Shown here in pieces: positions 1 to 7,320 of a DNA stretch of 9,399 nucleotides (position 1 is the first letter of the stretch; the number at the start of each line of letters is the position of its first letter). Source of the stretch: an uncultured Collinsella sp. (lineage in GTDB: Bacteria; Actinomycetota; Coriobacteriia; Coriobacteriales; Coriobacteriaceae). The notes below the pieces were generated by a model that saw only the letters and a program-made list of their open reading frames with translations, searched no databases and had not been told where the DNA came from. The DNA lies in NCBI GenBank assembly GCA_900544425.1, contig UQUX01000068.1:1-9399 (forward strand), written 5' to 3'. Both the position numbers and the translations under genes were made by a program.

Positions 1-2
1 GG

Positions 3-323
3 GACGTTGCGGCGGAGTTTATCCATCGTACGCTTAAGCCGCATTTGGCTTCCGAGCGCGCCGAGCATCCCGCGAACCCCAAGTCGTTTTTGCAGGAGTG
101 CGTGCAAGCCGACGGTCACGAGCCCCCGGCGTATAAGCTCGTTGGCTCCGAGGGCCCGGCGCATGCGCCCACCTTTACCGCCGTGGTGTTGATCGATGGT
201 ATTCGTCAGGGTCGCGGCTCCGGCTCCTCAAAGAAGGAAGCCGAGGGAGCCGCCGCGCTCGAAGCGCTCGACCGCATGGGTTACACCACCAACGGCGTGA
301 TTCTGAATAAGAAGCACGTGTAA
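3..323 (+). CDS. rnc: Ribonuclease III, C-terminal part (gene cut by left edge)
   Basis: The reading frame is open from the first bases and ends at TAA 321-323, giving about 106 visible residues; the start and the catalytic RNase III domain lie outside the window. The first visible residues (DVAAEFI.RTLKPHL) match the end of the endonuclease domain. They are followed by a double-stranded-RNA-binding domain that begins at NPKSFLQE and ends with the GRGSGSSKKEAE...AA..AL signature encoded from 210. RNase III cleaves double-stranded RNA, notably the rRNA precursor stems, as a cytoplasmic dimer. The next gene, smc, starts 10 nt downstream; rnc-smc adjacency is common in Gram-positive bacteria and supports the call. 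Nothing looks damaged apart from the edge truncation. Confidence 0.93.
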   Translation, partial: DVAAEFIHRTLKPHLASERAEHPANPKSFLQECVQADGHEPPAYKLVGSEGPAHAPTFTAVVLIDGIRQGRGSGSSKKEAEGAAALEALDRMGYTTNGVILNKKHV

Positions 324-333
324 GCGAGGAACC

Positions 334-3300
334 GTGTATCTCAAGTCCCTCACGCTCAAAGGGTTCAAGTCGTTTGCCGACCGCGCCCATATGACGTTTG
401 AGCCGGGCCTGACCGTCATCGTCGGTCCCAACGGCTCGGGAAAATCGAACATCTCCGACTCCATCCTGTGGGTCCTGGGCGAGCAGAGCGCCAAGCAGTT
501 GCGCGGCCAGGCCATGGAGGATGTCATCTTCTCGGGCTCGTCAGCGCGCAAGCCGGTGGGTGTCGCCGAGGTCACACTGGTGCTCGATAACTCGGACCAT
601 ATGTTGCCCGTCGATTTTGACGAGGTCGCTATCACTCGTCGCATGTATCGCTCGGGCGAAAGCGAGTACCTCATCAACTCGAGTCCGTGCCGCCTGATGG
701 ACATTCAGGACATCCTGCACGATTCGGGCCTGGGTAAGGATACGCATTCCATTATTAGCCAGGGCAAGCTCGACGCCATTTTGCAGAGCCGCCCCGAGGA
801 GCGCCGCGCCCTCATCGAGGAGGCCGCCGGCATCTCCAAGCACAAGCGCCGCAAAGAGCGTGCGCTCAAAAAGATTAAGTCGATGGACGAGCACCTGACG
901 CGTGCCCGCGACATCAATAAGGAAATCGCCCGTCAGCTGCGACCGCTGGAGCGTCAGGTCGATCGCGCACGCAAGTACAAAGAGCTGTCCTCTCGCGCGA
1001 ACGAGCTTACGCAGATGCTGGCCGTCGACGAGCTGCGTTCGCTGCAGTCGCAGTGGAACGATCTGGAGAGCCGCTCCAAGGAAGGTGCCGCCGAGCTGGA
1101 GCTTGCGCAGTACCGCATGGGCGAAAAGGAGCGCGAGCTCGAGAAGCTCCAGGTTATGCTCGAGGAAAAAGGCTTGTTTGTGGGCGACCTGGGCGAGCAG
1201 CGCCGCCATATGCAAGATGTGGTCGGCCGCATTAACTCCGACATGCGCCTGCTCGAGGAAAAGGGTCACAACATGGTGTCGCGCCTGTCTGATATGCGCG
1301 GGCAGATTTCGAGCTCCGAGCATCAGCGTCGTCGCGTGGTCGAGGAGCTTGAGGACGCGCGTGCGCAGCTTGAGGAAGTGACCGGTGCGCATATGCAGGC
1401 CCAGGAGGACGTTGACGCCGCTGGTCCTGCCGCCGCTGAGCTCCACGAGCGGCGCGTGGCGCTCGACAATCAGATTTCGCAGCTTACGCGTGAGCATCGC
1501 GATGTTCAGCGCGTAGCCGATAACGCCGCGCTCGAGCTCGCCAAGGTGAAGGACTCGCTGAGCAATGCCGAGGTCGAGGACAACATGTATGCCTCGCGCC
1601 TGGAGCAGATTGACGAGCAGCTCGAGGAGGTCATGGCCTCGCTCGAGAGCCGTCGTGACCGCGCCGAGGAGCTTGAAGGCGCTCTTGAGGAAGCGCGCCA
1701 GGCCCAGGCCGATGCGCGTGAGGCCACCGAGGTCGCCCGTGCAGCCCTGAAGGACTTGCGTAATCGTGAGAGTGAGGCGCGCAACAAGCTGTCCGAGGTG
1801 CGCTCGGAGCTTGCCAGCCAAAAGAAACTCGATGCCCGCATGGCCGACAGCTCGCCGCTCGTGAGCCGTCTGGTGGGTGCGCTGGGCGACGATGTCTTGG
1901 GTCGTCTGGGCGACGTGCTGGAGGCCCCGCGCGAGCTTGAGGGCCTGGTTGAGCAATTGCTCGCCGGCGATATCGATGCGCTGCTGTTTGATGACGCCGC
2001 CACGCTTGAGCGTGCCGGTCGTGCGGCTCTGGACCAAAAGAAGGCCTCGGGCGAGGCATTGCTGGTGGCGCGCGGCGTGAGCGGCTCTACCGCCGCTGAG
2101 GGCGCTGCCGGTACCCGCCTGGTTGATCGTCTGTCCGTGCGCGCAGGCTACGGACCCGTCGTCGAGGCGCTGCTCGGCGGCTATTACGTAGTGGACGATC
2201 TTTCTGCCGCGCTTTCGGCGCCGGTCGTTGACGGCGTGACTTACGTGACCCCCGATGGCGCCCGCGTCGCCTGCGGCGGCCTGGTGCGTGTGGGCCTCGA
2301 TGCCGGCGAGGCGTCGGGTGCTCTGGAGCGTAAGCGTCGCATTCGCGAGCTGGAGGGGCTTGAGCCCGATTTGGCCGCTGTGTTTGAGCATGTGTCGGAT
2401 CAGGTCGTTGAGGCCAACGCTGCCGTCGAGGAGGCCCGTGCCGCCGAGGGCGATGCCGCCGGTGAGATCGCCCGTCTTGAGGGCGAGCGCCGCTCGCTGC
2501 TTTCCGAGATCGGCCGCTTGGAGCAAAGCGCCAACAATGCCGAGGTCGAGCGCGTGCGCATCTCCAAGCGCCGCGAGCAGGCCTCCGAAGCCGTTCGCGC
2601 TGCGCGCCCGCGCGTTGACGAGCTCACCCGTTCGCGTGACGAGGCCCGCGCGCAGGCAAGCGATCTGGGCTTGCAGATTTCCGAGGCCAACGACGAACTC
2701 GACCGCGTTCGCCGTGACGATTCCGAGGCTGCCGGCAAGCTCGCCGACGCCAAGGTTCGCCTAGTCCAGACGAGCGAACGCCTGCGTTCGCTGAAGGGCC
2801 GCGTGCCCGACCTTGAGCATCGTCTTGAGGGCATCGACCGTCGTATCCGCGGAACACGCCAGGCCTCGCGCTCGCTCGAGCTGCTGCGCCTGCGCGTCGA
2901 TCCCATGCACGAACGCTATTCTGCCCTGTTGGAACGCGCGTCGGATTGGGCAGCGCGCCTGCGTGACCAGGCCTCTCTGGAGGAGGCGGACTCCGCTTCG
3001 CTCAAGAAGACCATCGAGGATGCCAAGGCAGAGGTTGCCCGCGCTAAGGAGCGAGTCGATACCGCCTCCGCCACGCAAAACGAGTTCAAGGTCGCGCGTG
3101 GCAAGCTCGAGGTGCAGGTCGAGGCTGCCATCAAGGCCATTACCGCCGATGGCACGACGGTGCTCGAGGAAGCGCTCATGCTTCCTGCTCCTACCGACCG
3201 CGATGCCGCCGAGCGCGAACTCAACCAGCTTGTGCGCCAGATCAACAACCTTGGTCCCGTTAACCAAGTTGCCATGGAGGAGTACGAGCAGCTCAAGCGC

Positions 3301-3870
3301 CGCGCCGACTACATCGAGGAGCAGCTGGCCGATCTGGAGAGCGCGCGCAAGGCGCTCACCAAGATCACGGTGGCCATTGATCGCAAGATGCGGAAGGCCT
3401 TCCTGGTGACGTTTGAGAAGGTCGACGCGAACTTCCGCGAGATCTTCGCTATGCTCTTCCCGGGCGGCCAGGCTCATCTGGAGATGACCGATCCCGAGCA
3501 TCCTGCCGAGACGGGTATCGAGGTCGTGGCGCAGCCGCGCGGCAAGCGCATCACCAAGATGATGCTCATGTCGGGCGGCGAGAAGAGTCTGACGGCGCTC
3601 GCCTTGCTCTTTGCCGTGTATCGTACGCGCACGGTGCCGTTCTATGTGCTGGACGAGGTCGAGGCGGCGCTCGATGACGCCAACCTGTCCAAGCTCATCG
3701 GCGCGCTCGATGTGTTGCGTTCCGATACGCAGCTCTTGGTTATCTCGCATCAGCGCCGTACTATGGAGGACGCTGACGTCCTCTATGGCGTCTCGATGCA
3801 AGCCGACGGCGTCAGTCGCGTCGTCTCGCAAAAACTCGATCGCGAAACCGGAAAGGTCGTGAATGCATAA
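334..3870 (+). CDS. smc: Chromosome partition protein SMC
   Basis: This encodes 1178 residues, close to the usual length of bacterial SMC (about 1190). The start is GTG at 334, preceded by a GAGGA Shine-Dalgarno at 326-330; the product begins MYLKSLTLKGFKSFA, the standard SMC N-terminus. Visible parts in order: Walker A GPNGSGKS at residues 31-38; the conserved RRALIEEAAGI segment near 157-167; a first coiled-coil arm to about 500; a hinge at about 506-660; a second arm to about 1000; the ABC signature SGGEK at 1080-1084; and Walker B FYVLDE at 1103-1108 with the acidic pair D1107/E1108. SMC forms an ATP-driven dimer with ScpA/ScpB that organises and helps segregate the nucleoid. The hinge is recognisable mainly by position and its glycine-rich end. 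The gene overlaps ftsY by one base (TAATG), which suggests translational coupling. Confidence 0.97.
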   Translation: MYLKSLTLKGFKSFADRAHMTFEPGLTVIVGPNGSGKSNISDSILWVLGEQSAKQLRGQAMEDVIFSGSSARKPVGVAEVTLVLDNSDHMLPVDFDEVAITRRMYRSGESEYLINSSPCRLMDIQDILHDSGLGKDTHSIISQGKLDAILQSRPEERRALIEEAAGISKHKRRKERALKKIKSMDEHLTRARDINKEIARQLRPLERQVDRARKYKELSSRANELTQMLAVDELRSLQSQWNDLESRSKEGAAELELAQYRMGEKERELEKLQVMLEEKGLFVGDLGEQRRHMQDVVGRINSDMRLLEEKGHNMVSRLSDMRGQISSSEHQRRRVVEELEDARAQLEEVTGAHMQAQEDVDAAGPAAAELHERRVALDNQISQLTREHRDVQRVADNAALELAKVKDSLSNAEVEDNMYASRLEQIDEQLEEVMASLESRRDRAEELEGALEEARQAQADAREATEVARAALKDLRNRESEARNKLSEVRSELASQKKLDARMADSSPLVSRLVGALGDDVLGRLGDVLEAPRELEGLVEQLLAGDIDALLFDDAATLERAGRAALDQKKASGEALLVARGVSGSTAAEGAAGTRLVDRLSVRAGYGPVVEALLGGYYVVDDLSAALSAPVVDGVTYVTPDGARVACGGLVRVGLDAGEASGALERKRRIRELEGLEPDLAAVFEHVSDQVVEANAAVEEARAAEGDAAGEIARLEGERRSLLSEIGRLEQSANNAEVERVRISKRREQASEAVRAARPRVDELTRSRDEARAQASDLGLQISEANDELDRVRRDDSEAAGKLADAKVRLVQTSERLRSLKGRVPDLEHRLEGIDRRIRGTRQASRSLELLRLRVDPMHERYSALLERASDWAARLRDQASLEEADSASLKKTIEDAKAEVARAKERVDTASATQNEFKVARGKLEVQVEAAIKAITADGTTVLEEALMLPAPTDRDAAERELNQLVRQINNLGPVNQVAMEEYEQLKRRADYIEEQLADLESARKALTKITVAIDRKMRKAFLVTFEKVDANFREIFAMLFPGGQAHLEMTDPEHPAETGIEVVAQPRGKRITKMMLMSGGEKSLTALALLFAVYRTRTVPFYVLDEVEAALDDANLSKLIGALDVLRSDTQLLVISHQRRTMEDADVLYGVSMQADGVSRVVSQKLDRETGKVVNA

Positions 3871-4787
3871 TGGGATTCTTCGATGCTCTCTCGCGCGGAC
3901 TTGAGCGAAGCCGCGAGGCCCTCAACGAGGTCTTCTACTTTGGCGGTGAGGTCGACGAGGATTTTTGGGAGGACCTGGAGGACACCCTCGTCATGGGTGA
4001 CATGGGCGCCGAGATCGCCATTCAGGTCTCCGATGACCTGCGCGATGCCGCGGCCAAGAAGAACCTCAAGACCGCTCCACAGCTTCGCCGTGCCCTGGCC
4101 GAGCAGCTTGAGCAGCACTTTGTGCCCATCGAGCGCGATCCGTTCTCCGATACGCCGAGCTGCGTGCTGTTTGTGGGCATTAACGGTGCCGGCAAGACCA
4201 CGACGGTCGGTAAGATCGCGAGCGCCATGGCCTCCCGCGGCAAGAACGTCGTGATCGGTTCGGCCGATACCTTCCGCGCTGCCGCTATCGAGCAGCTCGA
4301 TGTGTGGGGTCAGCGCGCTGGCGTCCCCGTCATCAAGCGCGACCGCGGCTCCGACCCGGCAAGTGTTTGCTACGACGTGCTCGACGAGGCCGACAAGCGC
4401 GGCAGCGACCTGGTGCTCATCGATACCGCCGGTCGTCTGCACACGAGCCCCGAGCTCATGCGCGAGCTTGCCAAGGTGGTCAATGTGACCCGCAAGCGCG
4501 CCGCCAATATGGCCGCCGGCCCCATGCCCGTCTATGTCGTGCTCGTGATCGATGCCGCAACGGGCCAAAACGGCCTCAACCAGGCGCTCGAGTTTAACGA
4601 GGCGCTTGGCCTGGACGGTATTATCATGACAAAGCTCGACGGCACGGCAAAGGGCGGTATCGCCATGGCCGTGGCCGAGAAGCTCAAGCTTCCCATCCTG
4701 CGCATCGGCGTGGGCGAGCAGGTCGATGACCTGCAGGAGTTCAATGCCAAAGATTTCTGCCGCGCCCTGGTGGGCGAGTCCAATTAA
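3870..4787 (+). CDS. ftsY: Signal recognition particle receptor FtsY
   Basis: This encodes 305 residues. The ATG shares its A with the smc stop codon, and no strong Shine-Dalgarno lies at normal spacing, so coupled translation from smc is likely. The protein has the SRP54-type N and G domains: G1 loop GINGAGKT at 103-110, the DTFRAAAIEQL insertion-box motif, DTAGR at 185-189 and TKLDG at 254-258. FtsY is the membrane-associated GTPase that docks Ffh-ribosome complexes at the SecYEG translocon, with reciprocal GTP hydrolysis by Ffh and FtsY. The long acidic A domain of E. coli FtsY is absent. The protein instead begins with a short, possibly amphipathic helix (MGFFDALSRGLERSREAL), as in compact Gram-positive FtsY, which could serve as the lipid anchor. 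Its partner ffh starts 10 nt downstream. Confidence 0.97.
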   Translation: MGFFDALSRGLERSREALNEVFYFGGEVDEDFWEDLEDTLVMGDMGAEIAIQVSDDLRDAAAKKNLKTAPQLRRALAEQLEQHFVPIERDPFSDTPSCVLFVGINGAGKTTTVGKIASAMASRGKNVVIGSADTFRAAAIEQLDVWGQRAGVPVIKRDRGSDPASVCYDVLDEADKRGSDLVLIDTAGRLHTSPELMRELAKVVNVTRKRAANMAAGPMPVYVVLVIDAATGQNGLNQALEFNEALGLDGIIMTKLDGTAKGGIAMAVAEKLKLPILRIGVGEQVDDLQEFNAKDFCRALVGESN

Positions 4788-4797
4788 GGAGTGACTA

Positions 4798-6273
4798 GTG
4801 TTTGATTCTCTGAGCGATCGCCTCAACGACACATTTGACCGCCTGCGCGGCAAGGGCAAGCTGACCGAGGCCGATATCACCTCGGCCATGCGCGATATCC
4901 GTATGGCGCTGCTCGAGGCCGACGTCAACTTCAAGGTCGTCAAGGAGTTTGTCGCTAAGACCAAGGAGCGCTGCATGACCGCCGAGGTCATGGAGTCGCT
5001 GTCGCCGGCGCAAAACGTCGTCAAGATCGTGCTCGACGAGCTTACCGAGATGCTCGGCTCCACCGAGAGCAAGCTTGTCTTTAGCAACCGCATTCCCAAT
5101 GTCATCATGCTCGTGGGCCTGCAGGGCTCCGGCAAGACTACGGCGGCCGTAAAGCTGGCCTACCTGCTCAAGAAGCAGGGCCGCTCCCCGCTGCTCGCCG
5201 CGTGCGACGTCTACCGTCCCGCCGCTGCCGACCAGCTGGCCACGCTCGGCGGCGAGATTGGCGTTCCGGTCTTCCGCGGTGACGGCGAGCACCCGGTCGA
5301 TATCGCCAAGGGCGCCATTCAGGAGGCCGTCGACCACCTGCGCGATGTGGTCATCGTCGATACCGCCGGCCGCCTGCAGATCGACGAGCAGATGATGCAG
5401 GAGGCCGTGGACATCAAGAAGGCCGTCAAGCCCGATCAGGTGCTGATGGTCGTCGATGCCATGACCGGCCAGGATATCGTCAACGTCGTCTCGACCTTCG
5501 CTGAGCGCACCGACTTTGACGGTGTGATCATCTCCAAGCTCGACGGCGACGCCCGTGGCGGCGGCGCGCTTTCTGTGCGCCAGGTGACCGGTAAGCCCAT
5601 CAAGTTCGTGAGCATGGGCGAGAAGCCCGATTCGCTGGAGCCGTTCTATCCCGATCGTATGGCCAAGCGCATCTTGGGCATGGGCGATGTTGTCGGCATT
5701 ATCGAGAAGGCCCAGGAGGCAGCCGACGCCGAGCAGCTCGAGGCTGCCGAGCGTATGCTGCGCGAGGGCTTCACCATGAACGACATGCTCGACCAGATGA
5801 AGGCCGTCAAGAAGATGGGCGGCATGAAGGGCATCCTGGGCATGCTCCCCGGCGGCCAGCGTGCGCTTAACCAGATGGGCGGCAACCTGGACGAGGGCAT
5901 CTTCGACAAGAACGAGGCCATTATCATGTCGATGACCAAGGAGGAGCGCCTTCGCCCCTCCATCATCAACGGCCAGCGCCGTGCCCGCATTGCCAAGGGC
6001 GCCGGTGTGACCCCCACCGAGGTCAATAGCCTTATGAAGCAGTGGGGCGAGATGAATAAGATGATGGGCCGCATGCGCACAATGGCCAATCAGGCGCAGG
6101 CCGGCGGCAAGAAGGGCAAGAAGGGTAAGAAGGGTAAAAAGATGCGCATGCCCAATATCCCCGGCCTGGACGCTATGGGCCTGGGCGGCATGGGCGGCCT
6201 GGGTACGGGCGGCCCCAAGTCCGATATGGACCTGCTGCGCCAGATGGAAGCGCAGATGCGTAATAAGAAGTAA
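4798..6273 (+). CDS. ffh: Signal recognition particle protein Ffh (SRP54)
   Basis: This encodes 491 residues. The start is GTG at 4798, with the Shine-Dalgarno AAGGAG at 4786-4791 overlapping the ftsY stop codon and a 6-nt spacer. The N domain is followed by the GTPase G domain (GLQGSGKT 107-114, DVYRPAAADQL, DTAGR 188-192, SKLDGD 246-251), then a methionine-rich M domain from about 310. The M domain carries the RNA-binding segment QRRARIAKGAG at 393-403. Ffh binds 4.5S RNA and signal sequences of nascent membrane proteins and hands them to FtsY. The C-terminus is longer than the minimal form: a KKG repeat at 438-448 leads into a Met/Gly-rich tail. The expected companion RNA gene (ffs) was not seen in this window. 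A strong inverted repeat follows the stop codon. Confidence 0.97.
   Translation: MFDSLSDRLNDTFDRLRGKGKLTEADITSAMRDIRMALLEADVNFKVVKEFVAKTKERCMTAEVMESLSPAQNVVKIVLDELTEMLGSTESKLVFSNRIPNVIMLVGLQGSGKTTAAVKLAYLLKKQGRSPLLAACDVYRPAAADQLATLGGEIGVPVFRGDGEHPVDIAKGAIQEAVDHLRDVVIVDTAGRLQIDEQMMQEAVDIKKAVKPDQVLMVVDAMTGQDIVNVVSTFAERTDFDGVIISKLDGDARGGGALSVRQVTGKPIKFVSMGEKPDSLEPFYPDRMAKRILGMGDVVGIIEKAQEAADAEQLEAAERMLREGFTMNDMLDQMKAVKKMGGMKGILGMLPGGQRALNQMGGNLDEGIFDKNEAIIMSMTKEERLRPSIINGQRRARIAKGAGVTPTEVNSLMKQWGEMNKMMGRMRTMANQAQAGGKKGKKGKKGKKMRMPNIPGLDAMGLGGMGGLGTGGPKSDMDLLRQMEAQMRNKK
6109..6141 (+). repeat. 9-nt tandem repeat encoding KKG units in the Ffh tail
   Basis: The unit AAGAAGGGY is repeated three times and followed by a partial fourth unit (AAAAAG in place of AAGAAG). 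It encodes KKGKKGKKGKK, residues 438-448 of Ffh. Lysine-rich stretches after the M domain are common in actinobacterial Ffh and probably contact rRNA or SRP RNA. The near-identical units could change copy number by replication slippage without disturbing the frame. Confidence 0.8.
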
Positions 6274-6293
6274 CGGCTGGTTGAGTCGAGTAT

Positions 6294-6333
6294 GGCGAAG
6301 GCCGCCTGGATGGTACTCCAGGCGGCCTTCGCC
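6294..6333 (+). terminator. Perfect 17-bp hairpin terminator after ffh
   Basis: The arms GGCGAAGGCCGCCTGGA (6294-6310) and TCCAGGCGGCCTTCGCC (6317-6333) are perfectly complementary around a 6-nt loop, starting 20 nt after the ffh stop. The position between convergent genes suggests it serves ffh from one side and the minus-strand DUF134-NifX gene from the other. The T-tract is weak on the + strand (GTTCGTT after the stem) and absent on the - strand, so termination may rely on the very stable stem or on Rho. Confidence 0.75.
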
Positions 6334-6389
6334 GTTCGTTCGCAGGTTGTCGCACGCGCGGAAGCGTGCTGGCGCCGGGGTATGTGCCG

Positions 6390-7154
6390 CTAGTGGCAGC
6401 CGCAGCCCTCATGTCCGTCGTGGTCGTGATGGCCGTGACAGCCGCAGGACTCGCCATGCTCATGGGTGTGCTCGTGGTCATGTCCATGGCAGTCGCAGGT
6501 GGCCTCGCCGTTCTGTGCGAGCGTGCCGGCAATGAGGGCCTCGACGCAGGCATCGCAGCTGCCCTGGGCGCCCGCATAGACCGTGATGCCGGCTTGGGCA
6601 AGCGCGTTGATAGCGCCGCCGCCGATACCGCCGCAAATGAGCGTGTCAACGCCACCGTTGGCAAGCAGGCCCGCCAAGGCGCCGTGGCCGGTGCCACCGG
6701 TGCCTACGACCTGCTCGTTGAGCACCTTGCCATCCTGGATGTCGTAGATCTTGAACTGCTCGCTGCGGCCAAAGTGCATAAAGATGTTGCCGTTGTCGTA
6801 CGTTGTTGCCACCCTCATGGTGCCGACCTCCTTTGCTGGCCATGCGGCCGTCGTCGTGGTGATTGGGGAGTACGCGATGTTGCCGCCTTCGATGACGATC
6901 GCCCGTCCATTGACCAGCGCGTTTGCCACCTTGCGATGCGCGCGACTGCTGATTGCCGCCACCGTGGCGCGGGCGATACCCATGTGCAGGGCGACGGCCT
7001 CCTGATTGAGGCCCTCCAGATCGCACAGGCGCAGTACTTCGAGCTCATCGACCGTCATATCGATAGCGTCTCCGCTGGCAAGGCCATCGGGGGTAAAGCC
7101 GCGATATTCGGGGATGATCCCAACGCGGCGCAGTTTTTCGCGTCTTCCAGCCAT
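6390..7154 (-). CDS. DUF134-type HTH / NifX-NifB-type fusion with His/Cys-rich tail
   Basis: This encodes 254 residues ending at TAG (6392-6390). The start is ATG at 7154 (MAGRREKL): GGAG lies 5 nt upstream (7163-7160), and N-terminal extensions reaching 7184 lack such a site. Residues 1-95 resemble the DUF134/UPF0251 family, with the MTVDELEVLRLCDLEGLNQE segment and a helix-turn-helix at about 50-80. Residues 96-112 form a Thr/Ala-rich linker. Residues 113 to about 215 are a NifX/NifB C-terminal-type domain (HFG at 127-129, then a Gly-rich ICGGIGGGAINAL). Residues 220-254 are a tail with 12 His and 6 Cys (CDCHGHDHEH... ending GCGCH), probably metal binding. In nitrogen fixers, NifX-type domains carry iron-molybdenum cofactor precursors; no nif genes are visible here. 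A metal- or cluster-responsive regulator is a plausible role but is inferred. The gene faces away from thyA and converges on ffh. Confidence 0.88.
   Translation of the reverse strand: MAGRREKLRRVGIIPEYRGFTPDGLASGDAIDMTVDELEVLRLCDLEGLNQEAVALHMGIARATVAAISSRAHRKVANALVNGRAIVIEGGNIAYSPITTTTAAWPAKEVGTMRVATTYDNGNIFMHFGRSEQFKIYDIQDGKVLNEQVVGTGGTGHGALAGLLANGGVDTLICGGIGGGAINALAQAGITVYAGAQGSCDACVEALIAGTLAQNGEATCDCHGHDHEHTHEHGESCGCHGHHDHDGHEGCGCH
6816..6834 (-). promoter_or_regulatory. Internal Shine-Dalgarno and in-frame ATG at the start of the NifX domain
   Basis: On the minus strand AAAGGAGGT (6834-6826) lies 7 nt before ATG (6818-6816), in frame with the surrounding gene and exactly at the start of the NifX-type domain (MRVATTYDNGN). 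This is a better ribosome binding site than the one at the start of the whole ORF. Use of it would yield a 142-residue NifX-like protein with the His/Cys tail but without the HTH domain. The sequence shows the site; its use in the cell is inferred. Confidence 0.65.
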
Positions 7155-7168
7155 ACACTCTCCAAATC

Positions 7169-7180
7169 TGACATATGTCA
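7169..7180. promoter_or_regulatory. Operator-like palindrome, copy 1 (TGACATATGTCA)
   Basis: This is a perfect 12-bp palindrome 15-26 nt upstream of the DUF134-NifX start codon. It overlaps the predicted transcription start of that gene, a position typical of a repressor site. Copy 2 lies 53 bp away, centre to centre, and shares TCTGRCATATGTCA with it. Confidence 0.6.
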
Positions 7181-7185
7181 ACAAT

Positions 7186-7213
7186 AGAATAGCGAACGTG
7201 CGGATTTGCGCAA
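7186..7213 (-). promoter_or_regulatory. Candidate promoter of the DUF134-NifX gene
   Basis: The minus strand reads TTGCGC (7213-7208), a 16-bp spacer, then TATTCT (7191-7186). The -35 matches the consensus only in TTG, so the assignment is tentative. Transcription would start near 7179, inside palindrome copy 1, with palindrome copy 2 just upstream of the -35. An overlapping TATTGT at 7186-7181 is an alternative -10. Confidence 0.4.
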
Positions 7214-7218
7214 GGAAT

Positions 7219-7236
7219 TTCTGGCATATGTCAGAA
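7219..7236. promoter_or_regulatory. Operator-like palindrome, copy 2 (TTCTGGCATATGTCAGAA)
   Basis: This 18-bp palindrome has a single imperfect base pair and is the longer of the two related copies. It lies just upstream of the candidate -35 of the minus-strand gene and roughly 65 bp upstream of the predicted thyA transcription start. It could therefore influence either promoter. The protein that binds it cannot be read from the sequence. Confidence 0.6.
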
Positions 7237-7256
7237 AATGAGGGCTTATGTTTGGG

Positions 7257-7286
7257 CTGTGGGGCCGGGTGCGCCTGGGCTACAAT
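7257..7286 (+). promoter_or_regulatory. Candidate thyA promoter
   Basis: TACAAT at 7281-7286 is a good -10 box, 35 nt before the thyA start codon. The -35 region at the usual distance (around 7257-7263, CTGTGGG) is poor, so the promoter may be weak or need an activator. The predicted leader is short, about 28 nt, and carries the AGGAGG ribosome binding site at 7311-7316. No riboswitch-sized leader is present. Confidence 0.45.
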
Positions 7287-7320
7287 AAAAATCGCTTATA
7301 GGCGACTGACAGGAGGGTCA

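Noticed and set aside
541..2526. 661-codon open frame on the minus strand opposite smc
   Set aside because: It is antisense to a clear SMC gene, has Leu/Ala/Arg/His-rich composition with no recognisable domain, and is explained by the third-position GC bias of the coiled-coil codons.
3783..5135. 450-codon open frame on the minus strand across smc/ftsY/ffh
   Set aside because: It spans the junctions of three well-supported genes on the other strand and shows no domain; it is a shadow frame of high-GC DNA.
6352..6369. Hairpin GCACGC / GCGTGC after the DUF134-NifX stop
   Set aside because: The stem is only 6 bp, with no T-run on the minus strand; the nearby 17-bp inverted repeat is a better terminator.
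7292..7305. Short inverted repeat TCGC...GCGA in the thyA leader
   Set aside because: The stem is 4 bp in a leader of about 28 nt, too small for a riboswitch or attenuator.
7006..7320. N-terminal extension of the thyA frame
   Set aside because: It would run through the divergent promoter region and antisense to the HTH domain; the AGGAGG before ATG 7321 and normal ThyA length define the start.
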